Source: Heterobilharzia americana (taxonomy: Eukaryota; Platyhelminthes; Trematoda; Strigeidida; Schistosomatidae). From it: a stretch of DNA of 64,000 bases. A program made the translations under genes and the position numbers. The stretch spans positions 69,248,678 to 69,312,677 of the forward strand of contig OX104134.1 of NCBI GenBank assembly GCA_944470555.2, read 5' to 3'. How positions within the stretch are numbered: position 1 is the stretch's first letter; every line of letters starts with the position of its first letter. The notes under the pieces are model-generated. The model saw only the letters and a program-made list of their open reading frames with translations, was not told the DNA's origin and made no database searches. Of the stretch, positions 57,201-62,286 are shown piece after piece.

Positions 57201-58648
57201 GTCAGGCAATAGATTCCCAGTTCGAATCTTGCTGCGCCCACTTCAGTCTCAACAACCTAGGTAGTTTCATAAGCCCCTTACACAATAAGTGTGGCTCATA
57301 AAACAGTACACCAGCCTGCACGGGGTTGAATATTGGTATCTATTATTATTTAGTGCAACAGGTTGATGTAATTGAAGTGTATCGTAATTTTTTTGTCGAT
57401 ATCGCTTACAAACATGTCTGATTTCGAGATCAGTTTTACGCATGCTTATAACTCCGCTTATACACAACTAAGTAACCATGCGTTTATATTCTTACCTTCG
57501 TTCGAGTGAAGGCAAGACTGATCCTCACCGTTCTTATGATGACCATTAATGCCATTACCAAGATGTGAAAATCTGCTTATATATATCTGCCTGGGAATTT
57601 CGGACAGTTCAAAAATTTGAAGTTTATTGGGTCCCCAAAAAACAAAAACGTGTGATAATGAATAAGGAATCAAACGAAAGAGTATAGCCATGTACTAGGA
57701 AAATAGTCTCTTGATCTTATGATCTTTTAAAACCAAAATATAGATAGATTTATATACTTGTGTGCATTTTATATTCCTACTGTCCATCAGTTAAATCGCT
57801 AGGAATTATTATCGTTAGTAGTAACCAATAGCCTTGGATATAAACGTAAAGTGCACTTGTCATTACCAGCTATCGAATAATTATGTTCTTTTGAATAATC
57901 TTGGTAGTCCTACCAGATGATGACGTTATGTTGAAGTCTGTTCGAACTTTCTTCAAATAGGGTGGTGTTAATTTTTTTAACTAAGTAGTCCTAATTCGAT
58001 GAAGAAGTTCAAATTATCCAGTGGAATTTCATATCGAATTTATTTCACATAGTACACAGTGATACAATATTATCTACTGGATGACGTTTCGAGCAGAACT
58101 TATTGCTCATATCCACTTATAGACTGATAAATGAACAATCTGATGTGGAATTATTCTCTTAGTTATGCTGTGTCCTTTGAGCTGGGTGGTTTAATCGTGA
58201 AGGTTTCGTTGTATTTCTGGACAATATCACCAACTTCAGTATGAATTATACTTTACCACAGTTCCGAAGCTTTACTCATATTCAGTGTAATGTTAAATTC
58301 TATGTTTGTTTGACTTTACTAACTTTCTTAACTCCCTTATCCCCCTTCAATTAGGATCGTATGATATTTTGTTGGGATTGTGATCGTGTATTCCATGCAC
58401 ACTGTCTCCAGTCTAGATTACCTCGTAACCCCGACACCCATTGGACCTGTGATATATGCCTACATGAAATGTACAACGTAAGTAACTCATCCATTGAACA
58501 ACGTGCTCACTCTAACTCTGGATATGAAGCTTATTCAAGTAACAATAGTAGTAGTCATAATAACAACAGTAGTTTGAATCAAGTCAACAATGCAGATGGA
58601 TACTATACTAATGTACAGCATTATGCCCATAATATCCCTCGTTTATGA
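26972..58648 (+). CDS. DPF: d4/requiem family double PHD finger protein (DPF, BAF45-like)
   Basis: Eight coding exons: 26972-27266, 28393-28551, 31101-32040, 38492-38663, 45578-46648, 48307-48426, 55730-56824 and 58355-58648 (TGA), all with GT/AG borders and matching phases. They give roughly 1380 residues, over three times the length of vertebrate DPF proteins. The extra length is acidic or Ser/Asn/Gln-rich linker. Domains in order: N-terminal requiem domain (RLPFLD at residues 71-76, then [12 protein letters not shown]), an acidic region, one C2H2 finger ([20 protein letters not shown]), and tandem PHD fingers. DPF proteins are SWI/SNF (BAF) subunits whose paired PHD fingers read acylated histone H3. 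Three apparent one-base losses (about 31309-31378, 56025-56076 and 56289-56492) break the frame, with coding resuming at once. The gene is swollen by intronic retroelements. Confidence 0.88.
27530..27620 (+). mobile_element. tRNA-related SINE, family 2, plus-strand copy in DPF intron 1
   Basis: TTAGTCAGTCTCCTTGCTTT and then CGGTTCGCATCCC form A- and B-box-like elements. They are followed by ATCTACCTAGGTAGTATCAC, the shared trailer of the copies at 15000-15125 (minus) and 57180-57305. It is short and diverged. Confidence 0.55.
28393..28551 (+). CDS. DPF: DPF-like exon 2: second half of requiem domain
   Basis: The acceptor is TTTCATGTATTGCAG and the donor GTAAGT. It reads [16 protein letters not shown], then [17 protein letters not shown] and ALGIPPDLG. 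The aromatic and basic YPxxRW element with following Lys/Arg residues is the second conserved block of the d4 family. Phase 1 on both sides. Confidence 0.85.
28650..28850 (+). repeat. Dispersed repeat R4, copy in DPF intron 2
   Basis: GCCTTACACATCGCAATGAC and CAGTGAGCTATGCTACC resemble GCTTTGCATATCACAATGAC and AACGAGCTACGCTTGC at 48675-48715, next to the gypsy relic. It may be the outer end of the same LTR element, but no LTR boundary could be confirmed. Confidence 0.4.
28852..31100. other. DPF intron 2, mostly unassigned
   Basis: AT-rich with no exon signal. It contains repeat R2 copy 2 (29440-29560). A stretch at 30250-30300 (TGTGTGTAAATATTCACTGC) has a diverged partner near 39370. Confidence 0.45.
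29440..29560 (+). repeat. Dispersed repeat R2, copy 2
   Basis: GGCAACTTGGACTAATGCAC and the following GGTTATACATTTGTG match the R2 copies at 18378 and 39915. It is the shortest of the three. Confidence 0.4.
31101..32040 (+). CDS. DPF: DPF-like exon 3: acidic linker, contains a frame break
   Basis: Entry in phase 1 gives [20 protein letters not shown]. The frame runs to about 31320 and then stops at 31376-31378, while the frame one base earlier becomes open with [13 protein letters not shown] and a strongly acidic tract ([20 protein letters not shown]). The exon ends with basic [19 protein letters not shown] and the donor GTAAGG at 32041. The switch lies between 31309 and 31378, where short homopolymers occur (A4 and T5 near 31327-31335), so one missing assembly base is the simplest cause. 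Confidence 0.75.
32205..32815. repeat. Foldback element, copy 2, in DPF intron 3
   Basis: The left arm (32205-32330) contains AAACTTAGTCACTGTAGTAG, CTACTGGATAACGTTTTGGA and CACAATTTATTGTTGACATT. The right arm (about 32700-32815) is its inverse, with TAAGTTGTGTCCAAAACGTA and TAAATAATGCTGTTTCACTG. The interior near 32345-32395 (CCACTACTTTTCGACAG) matches the interior of the copy at 24338. No ORF. The 610-base length with loop fits a deletion variant of the same non-autonomous family. Confidence 0.6.
33060..33800. other. DPF intron 3, unassigned part
   Basis: AT-rich; no coding or known repeat recognised. Near 33520-33545 a short run of ACT/AAT triplets is present. The 3' UTR of the antisense LINE may start here. 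Confidence 0.35.
34885..35230 (-). mobile_element. Ribozyme-bearing SINE, copy A
   Basis: About 345 bases on the minus strand. From 5': a unique head (CTCATTGGTGACCAGCTTCG), AATGAGAAGTCGTGACCAGC, a tRNA-like promoter with A box TGGCTCAATGGTAGCGTGC and B box GGGCTCGATCCC, then a hammerhead-like core at 34982-34937 and a tail ending near CGATGAATAACAACTTG. Of the four copies here this has the best preserved A and B boxes. It sits inside the antisense LINE. This architecture resembles the Smalpha SINE family of schistosomes, known to carry hammerhead ribozymes. Confidence 0.75.
34937..34982 (-). ncRNA. Hammerhead-like ribozyme core, copy A (mutated)
   Basis: Minus strand: stem I 5' arm GCACTG, core CTGAAGC, stem II TCC...GGA, then CGGAAC, minimal stem III CAG/CTG, cleavage triplet GTC, and stem I 3' arm CAGTGC. 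Stem I pairs perfectly over six bases. Two core positions differ from the hammerhead consensus (final A of CUGANGA is C, and GAAA is GGAA), so activity is unlikely. Confidence 0.65.
36186..36237. repeat. AT dinucleotide microsatellite
   Basis: About 26 TA units inside the endonuclease part of the antisense LINE. It interrupts that frame and explains a spurious Ile-Tyr repeat frame on the minus strand. Confidence 0.95.
36601..38491. other. DPF intron 3, distal part
   Basis: AT-rich. Short open frames on both strands around 36605-37363 have no recognised motif. The first few hundred bases may be the 5' UTR of the antisense LINE. No exon signal until the acceptor at 38491. Confidence 0.4.
38492..38663 (+). 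CDS. DPF: DPF-like exon 4: basic linker
   Basis: Acceptor TTTCATTTTATCTCAG and donor GTATGT. It encodes [34 protein letters not shown] and [18 protein letters not shown]. Phase 0 entry and phase 1 exit fit both neighbours. The exon lies alone between a 6.4 kb and a 6.9 kb intron. No domain was recognised. Confidence 0.7.
38664..40650. other. DPF intron 4, proximal part
   Basis: Unassigned AT-rich sequence apart from repeat R2 copy 3 (39915-40060). A stretch near 39370-39420 is similar to 30250-30300 in intron 2. Confidence 0.4.
39915..40060 (+). repeat. Dispersed repeat R2, copy 3
   Basis: GTTTGAATATTTTAATTTAA, GTGAAGTTTGGCAACTCGAA and TTCTACGTTAATTTTGTC correspond in order to the copy at 18378-18545. 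Plus strand, intronic. Confidence 0.5.
41235..41345 (+). repeat. Fragment of the foldback repeat family
   Basis: AGTAAAACATGGGCACTGTAGTTG and AATTCCATTTTTCTCCATTA match the outer left arm of the copies at 24338 and 32205. The inner arm and loop are missing. It directly precedes the RTE copy. Confidence 0.5.
43781..43815. repeat. GAAGT pentanucleotide expansion in RTE copy 1
   Basis: Four GAAGT units precede GAAGACAGG, where the undisturbed coding would have one. Copy 2 at 63812-63835 has three. The change breaks the frame just before the TGVRQGC block. Confidence 0.85.
44187..44358. repeat. ACCT tetranucleotide array, 43 units, inside RTE copy 1
   Basis: 172 bases of uninterrupted ACCT, flanked by TCTCTTTC on the left and AGGCAGCATCGTC on the right. 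The flanks spell the ends of the conserved Phe-Thr-Tyr-Leu-Gly-Ser motif of the element, whose codons for Thr-Tyr-Leu naturally contain ACCTACCT. The array appears to have grown from that seed. The added length is not a multiple of three, so the frame is lost. Confidence 0.9.
45011..45577. other. DPF intron 4, end
   Basis: AT-rich non-coding sequence between the RTE tail and the acceptor of exon 5. Nothing recognised. Confidence 0.5.
45578..46648 (+). CDS. DPF: DPF-like exon 5: Ser/Asn-rich region and C2H2 zinc finger
   Basis: Phase 1 entry after TTTGCGCAATAAG gives [17 protein letters not shown], then about 270 residues rich in Ser, Asn and Thr. At 46465-46530 lies the d4-family C2H2 finger: Cys pair CEVC, the [10 protein letters not shown] helix lead and HYHSQH. 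The exon ends in a Gly/Arg segment ([13 protein letters not shown]). Such a finger directly before the PHD pair is characteristic of DPF proteins. Confidence 0.88.
46649..47335. other. DPF intron 5, proximal part
   Basis: No exon or repeat recognised. A short GTTGTTGTTGTCGT run lies near 47005-47030. Confidence 0.4.
47340..47850 (+). mobile_element. RTE family 1 endonuclease relic
   Basis: [27 protein letters not shown] and [13 protein letters not shown] on the plus strand align in order with [13 protein letters not shown], the GWRGW-type stretch and [13 protein letters not shown] of the minus-strand RTE at about 52790-52610. This is the end of the endonuclease domain, where SDH-type residues lie. 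Strongly decayed and truncated at both ends. Confidence 0.6.
48307..48426 (+). CDS. DPF: DPF-like exon 6: short Ser-rich linker
   Basis: A 120-base exon, phase 1 on both sides, between AACCCGAAACTAG and GTAAGT. It reads [17 protein letters not shown] and [19 protein letters not shown]. Support comes from phase match, splice sites and composition like the flanking exons; there is no domain. Confidence 0.65.
48690..49400 (-). mobile_element. Ty3/gypsy integrase C-terminal relic
   Basis: A minus-strand frame around 49010-48850 reads [20 protein letters not shown], then [15 protein letters not shown]. This matches the C-terminal integrase module of gypsy elements (a K-G-x-x-V-x-x-R/D-Y lead followed by W-x-x-G-x-I and a G-x-x-x-Y/W-x-V strand). 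Another frame stays open for 223 codons by chance or by frame mixing. The neighbouring repeat at 48675-48715 recurs at 28650 and may be an LTR edge. It sits in DPF intron 6, antisense to the gene. Confidence 0.55.
49820..50262 (+). mobile_element. RTE family 1 relic, part 1, split by a younger RTE
   Basis: Similarity to 10240-10680 of the plus-strand RTE: ATTCGAGAATGTTTGGGATG, CAACGCAAATTCTTGCT, CGGTCATTGAAAGTAGAGGA and GCGGTGTCACCACATCAGG. Similarity stops where the 3' end of the minus-strand element begins, and the following part of the same element type resumes beyond it at about 53735. Confidence 0.7.
50271..53560 (-). mobile_element. RTE-clade LINE family 1, near full length, antisense in DPF intron 6
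   Basis: Reading from 53560 down: endonuclease start ([33 protein letters not shown]), [14 protein letters not shown] (about 52905), [21 protein letters not shown], a linker ending [13 protein letters not shown], then RT blocks: [37 protein letters not shown] (51430-51375), [14 protein letters not shown] (catalytic box, about 51285) and [16 protein letters not shown]. The 3' end runs to GGTCTGGATGGATGG at about 50271. It has frameshifts and stops, and its box reads YPDD where YADD is usual. It interrupts an older plus-strand RTE relic (49820-50262 and 53735-54055). Confidence 0.85.
53735..54055 (+). mobile_element. RTE family 1 relic, part 2
   Basis: Resumes at GGTTCTGGGGAGGAAAGGAA (cf. 10710) and continues through GAACTTTCACCAACTCAGAT, CCACTTGACATGAGAAAGTG and GCCATATAGCTCAGAATCGA to the 3' UTR. 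Together with 49820-50262 it represents one older copy cut in two by the minus-strand element. About 170 bases between 53561 and 53735 are not assigned. Confidence 0.65.
54085..55050. other. DPF intron 6, unassigned part
   Basis: AT-rich without coding or a recognised repeat. Confidence 0.45.
55050..55335 (-). mobile_element. Ribozyme-bearing SINE, copy B
   Basis: Minus strand. The order matches copy A: head remnant, A-box-like TGGTTGAATGGCTAACGGG, a weakened B box (AAGTTCTATCTTTGG), the core region 55150-55103, then GTCAGTCCATGATGAATACC as tail. More decayed than copy A. The core keeps GTCCCATACTAGGACGAAAC exactly, but the CUGANGA box and cleavage triplet are changed. Lies in DPF intron 6. 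Confidence 0.7.
55730..56824 (+). CDS. DPF: DPF-like exon 7: linker and first PHD finger, two frame breaks
   Basis: Phase 1 entry after TTTTCAATACCCAAG. Three frames are used in turn: [19 protein letters not shown] onward to about 56040, then [17 protein letters not shown] to about 56300, then [15 protein letters not shown] onward to the end. The last part holds PHD finger 1 from 56624: [18 protein letters not shown] and WQCIEC, and the start of PHD finger 2 ([13 protein letters not shown]). The donor is GTATGT at 56825, phase 0. Both frame changes are equivalent to single missing bases; the first window includes a G4 run near 56035. Confidence 0.8.
56825..58010. other. DPF intron 7, proximal part
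   Basis: Apart from the SINE at 57180-57305 nothing is recognised. No splice-flanked coding segment is visible. Confidence 0.45.
57180..57305 (+). mobile_element. tRNA-related SINE, family 2, copy in DPF intron 7
   Basis: B-box-like AGTTCGAATCTTGC, followed by CAACCTAGGTAG, ATAAGCCCCTTACACAATA and AGTGTGGCTCATAA. The order and trailer agree with the copies at 15000 (minus) and 27530. Confidence 0.6.
58015..58165. repeat. Foldback family, short copy 3, in DPF intron 7
   Basis: GTGGAATTTCATATCGAATT near the left edge is mirrored by CAATCTGATGTGGAATTATT on the right. The arm core CTACTGGATGACGTTTCGAG and CAGAACTTATTGCTCAT matches copies 1 and 2. The internal loop is almost entirely deleted. 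Confidence 0.55.
58165..58250 (+). repeat. Dispersed repeat R3, copy 2
   Basis: Matches 20370-20470: CTTTGAGCTGGGTGGTTTAA then GGACAATATCACCAAC. Confidence 0.5.
58355..58648 (+). CDS. DPF: DPF-like last exon: second PHD finger and tail
   Basis: Acceptor CCCCCTTCAATTAG. It completes PHD finger 2 with [17 protein letters not shown], the [12 protein letters not shown] pair and LHEMYN, then a Ser/Asn-rich tail of about 55 residues to TGA at 58646. The Cys/His spacing fits the second finger of the DPF double PHD module. A GTAAGT at 58480 could permit an alternative donor, which would swap the tail. Confidence 0.88.
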   Translation, partial: DRMIFCWDCDRVFHAHCLQSRLPRNPDTHWTCDICLHEMYNVSNSSIEQRAHSNSGYEAYSSNNSSSHNNNSSLNQVNNADGYYTNVQHYAHNIPRL

Positions 58649-60392
58649 ACTTTTCTCTTCCTTTTTTTATTTATAATGTACACTTGCTCATTTGTTTGTT
58701 ATTGCTACTAGTATTATTATTACTATTGTCTTTGTTGTAGTTGTATAATTATCCGATAGGATGAGGATTATTTAGAAATCTTCACAAACGCATGCATACA
58801 GTCCTAACTTCCTTTCTTCTTTCGGTAATAAGGCAAAAGTAGAATTATGTACTGTACTCTTACTATTATCACTATCACAAGTATTAATATAATATCAATT
58901 AAGTCAATAGTTGTAATAATTATATGCGGTTACAATTGAGCAAGATGTTTTCGGTATAGTTATGTATGCCCAAGTATCAGTCAGTGAGTTGGTCTATTAA
59001 ACTGTAAGTGTGCATTTTTTTTATTGTTTTCCTTTCACACTAACATCAGTACACATGAGAATGAACCTATGTGTTAGCCTTTTGCTATACATTACTAGTT
59101 CGTGTTGCTTTCAGTAAAACAGCTCATAATACAAAATATGATCATCAAAATACTATTATGATGGTTTTTTCTTCGCTACTTGATGAACACAGCAAATAAT
59201 CAGTTTTGTGATGATTACGTCATTCTGTATCCTCATTATTGTATTTTGCAATCTTTCTTTGGACCAAACTACTTTTAACGGTTTGAATAAGTGGAATATA
59301 CCATTACTGCTATGATTACTCTTAATATCACTTGAGTTTCAAATATGTTGTCGATGCCCGTACACATCTTGATGCAATCAATATTTTAGTGGTAGATAAG
59401 ATGCAGAAGTGAGTGTTAGGGAGATTGTACAAATGAATGCAATAGTTACAGGTGCCACATTTAGGCGTGAGCCAAATCGATTTTGGGTACACTTGCTTCG
59501 TTTATAAATTTGTTCACATACTGTATTCTTTCTGTTCTACGTTGTTGTCGTCGTTGTTATTGTTCAATATTCTGTTCTGCTTATACCTTCTGTTTCTATA
59601 TATTCAGTTCCTCTATTTTTTTCACTAATTGTTAGTCCCTTGTTTAAAAAGTTTTGTTATGTTACTCTTACTTTCTTTTGCCTGTTGTTCCCCAAATCCT
59701 ATGAGCCAACCATCTTTTCTCAATGCTTATGCGTATCATTGTGAAGAAAATAAGTAGTCCAAAGACAAAAAGACTACTGCTAAGATTTGATTGTGTTCTC
59801 GTTCCATTTGTATGAAAGAATGACTTATAAGTAACGAAGATGATTTATAATACATAAATATGCGCATCTGCATAAACACATCTGTCTATTACACATAGAT
59901 AATATTCATAACTATCAACGAAACAAATATCCCAGTTTCCTTACTATAATAATTATTGTTACTATTACCACTACTAATGCCATTACTAATACTGTTTCCT
60001 TTCTTTTGTGTTTAATGCGAATGAAGAGGTGAATATTAAGTTTTTTGTCTTTTTCTTTGTTTACTTGTGTCTTTTCAAATTTACCTTGATTAAAAATAGA
60101 AACAAATTGTTTGTCTCTTTTGCCTTTTTTTAAAAAATTTTCGTAGTGCAACGGGATTGTTCGTTGATCAGTTGCATTTTGTTATTACGTGAAGCGTCAT
60201 TTCTTACTGATGCTGCTATTCAACAGAATTGAGAAAGTGCGAACACGTGTTTCTAGTTTATTAGCTGGAAGTGCTAACTGAAGTGAACAGATAAGTCTGC
60301 CATTTGTTTCCCAATTGATTAGCAACGTCAGACTGCCTTTTCTGCAACTGGTTCACTAAATATGTTCGATATGAACTAGTTAAATGATTATT
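58649..60392. other. 3' UTR of DPF-like gene and intergenic sequence
   Basis: No coding motif. ATTAAA at 58996-59001 is a possible variant poly(A) signal about 350 bases after the stop. The rest is AT-rich with no recognised repeat. Confidence 0.45.
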
Positions 60393-60652
60393 ACTTATTT
60401 TATTATTAGTCCCTTGGGTTCCTAGTGGAACATAGGGCTTCAGTAGCACGCCTCCAGTGACCTCTGTTCTCTGAGATCTTTTGAACCTGGTCCCACGACA
60501 GCCCAGAAGCTCTCATTTCCTCCTCACACGCTCTCCTCCATGTCACCCTTGGACGTCCAACTCGTCGCTTCCCATGGGGATTCCACTCGAGGGCCTGACG
60601 CGTGAAGTCCTCAGTCGGCCTTCTCAGTGCATGGCCAATCCATCTCCACAGT
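60393..60652 (-). mobile_element. RTE family 2, 3'-terminal fragment
   Basis: Reverse complement of 44750-45005: GTGGAGATGGATTGGC, CGCGTCAGGCCCTCGAG, GACATGGAGGAGAGCG and the triplet tail TAATAATAA. A 5'-truncated insertion of about 260 bases, the usual outcome of incomplete target-primed reverse transcription. Confidence 0.8.
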
Positions 60653-60924
60653 TAAATGATTAGCTGAGGTTAATTATCTCCATAATTTGGGGTTCTGTAA
60701 TTAGTTGAGTTCATTCCGTTGATCCCAGTCTCGTCAGCACACATATTTCTAAGCATTAATTTTATTGTATTGGCAGCAGATGTATGTTCTACTTTAGTGC
60801 TTATTTACACAACCCAAACCTAATGAAAATATTTGAGGACTCGGTTTGGTAGACAACTTGATAGCATACTTCAAAGTATAAAGTCCAACTAAGACAAAAC
60901 CGAACTATGGGGTTTGTGGGGATT

Positions 60925-61195
60925 TAGAGGTTTTCTTCAAGTTGGTATTCATCATCGTCCTAGTATGGGACTCTTCAGCAGTGCGCACCCACGACCTCGC
61001 CAAAGATCGAACCCACCACCTTCAGGATCCGTGGCCACTGGGTCAGGATCCAATGGTCCACATCTCCAACTTCTTTCAGTTCACGACATAGCGCGACCGC
61101 CACCCAATGTCGTCGTTGAGCATTTGTTTAATGTCCACCAGGTTTGCCCCACTGGTCACGACTTCTCATTGGGACATTGGCGGTAACCTCAATGA
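60925..61195 (-). mobile_element. Ribozyme-bearing SINE, copy C (3' part deleted)
   Basis: Minus-strand copy with head, a tRNA-like part that has lost most of its A box (a deletion joins GGATCCTGACCC to CAGTGGCCACGG), B-box-like GGGTTCGATCTTTGG, and the ribozyme core up to GGACGA at 60954. The sequence then jumps directly to TGATGAATACC, so the second half of the ribozyme is missing. It pairs with copy D as an inverted repeat. Confidence 0.75.
60952..60984 (-). ncRNA. Partial hammerhead-like core, copy C
   Basis: Minus strand: GCACTG stem I arm, CTGAAGA (fits CUGANGA), stem II TCCCATACTAGGA, then CGA and the deletion. This is the cleanest 5' half of the core in the window, but it cannot be active alone. 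Confidence 0.65.
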
Positions 61196-61455
61196 CAACA
61201 CTCATTGGTGACTAGCTGCGAGAGGTGATTCCCGACATTCTAATGAGAAGTCGTGACCAGTGGGGCAAATCTGGTGGACATAGGGACAAATGCTCAACGA
61301 CGACAATGGGTGGCGATCGCGTTATATCATGAACTGACAGAAGTTGGAAATATGGACCATTGGATTGGACCCAGTGGCCACGGATCCTGAAACTGGTGGG
61401 TTCGATCTTTGGCGAGGTCGTGGGTGCGCACTGTTGAAGAGCCCCATACTAGGAC
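60953..61455. repeat. Large inverted repeat formed by SINE copies C and D
   Basis: Arms at about 60953-61189 and 61220-61455 are reverse complements with about 30 bases between them. Shared words include CTTCTCATT/AATGAGAAG, GTGGCCACGGATCCTGA and GTCGTGGGTGCGCACTG with their inverse. The pair lies 5' end to 5' end. Confidence 0.8.
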
Positions 61456-61535
61456 AAAACAGCTCTCCAGTGCTCCCAGGTTTCCATTGTTCTTCCAACT
61501 GATGTCAGTCCATGATGAATACCAACTTGAAAATA
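61196..61535 (+). mobile_element. Ribozyme-bearing SINE, copy D
   Basis: Plus-strand copy of about 340 bases: head CTCATTGGTGACTAGCTGCG, AATGAGAAGTCGTGACCAGT, the tRNA-like stretch with the same A-box deletion as copy C, B box GGGTTCGATCTTTGG, ribozyme-like core 61428-61473, and tail GTCAGTCCATGATGAATACC with an A-rich end. The A-box deletion shared with copy C suggests the two are close relatives. Confidence 0.75.
61428..61473 (+). ncRNA. Hammerhead-like ribozyme core, copy D (mutated)
   Basis: Stem I arms GCACTG and CAGTGC remain fully complementary. The core reads TTGAAGA (first C changed), stem II remains as CCC...GGA, GAAA is changed to AAAA, and the cleavage triplet is CTC. Three core or cleavage positions are altered, so it is expected to be inactive. 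Confidence 0.6.
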
Positions 61536-61899
61536 AGACAAAATTAAGTGACCAATGAAAACGTAATACTCTGGAAAAAGTATCCACTACACTTGACGAA
61601 AAACCTGTTCGTAGTACGTAATCATGTTCAAAGTAACAAGTGTCAATTGCTGACATGGTAAACTGTTGCCGTTTCCATAAAATCGCTTTAGACTCTTACG
61701 CACTTCTGCCTTGTTCAATTTTGTCATATCGTATCGACTGCCAACTGGAATGCTTGGAGTAAGCCACACTTAGATCACCTACGTCTTTTATCAAAAGCAG
61801 CCGTTAATATGGAGTAAATTCTTACCGTTCATAGATAAAACGCCTTAAACGTACATTCTGTTAACTTCCCTGCCTTGGTGTAGAGTAACACAGGAAAAA

Positions 61900-62170
61900 A
61901 GTAAGTCAGTCGATGGCGATGTAAAACTTCACTGACTGAGGAGCCCGAACATGTGCTAAGTATGCTGACTACCTGCACCTACGAAGCTCCGGGAATCTGG
62001 AGCAGGTTGCAATAAGGCTCATCGTTGCCAGACTAAGACATGGCACTGGAGCATAAATCCCATGACTATTCCTCAGAGCTACGTATGGAGTTGTAGACCA
62101 CCTAGTTGGGGATCCTCACCTATGTAAGCATCGCTTATTGTATCCCCTTGCGAAAGGATGCGATATATGT
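61900..62170 (+). mobile_element. RTE family 1 C-terminal relic
   Basis: Similarity in order to about 10800-10950: GGAATCTGGAGCAGGTTGC, TGCCAGACTAAGACATGGCA, and ACCACCTAGTTGGGGATCC. Very decayed. Confidence 0.55.
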
Positions 62171-62286
62171 CACAACAGCACAGATATATTCACCAACCAC
62201 TTTATCCTAAGTTTGAATCATTTCACGAAACTTAATTTTGAAATGCCCTCACGCATCATTCTTTTCATATCGGTTATTATCGCCTA

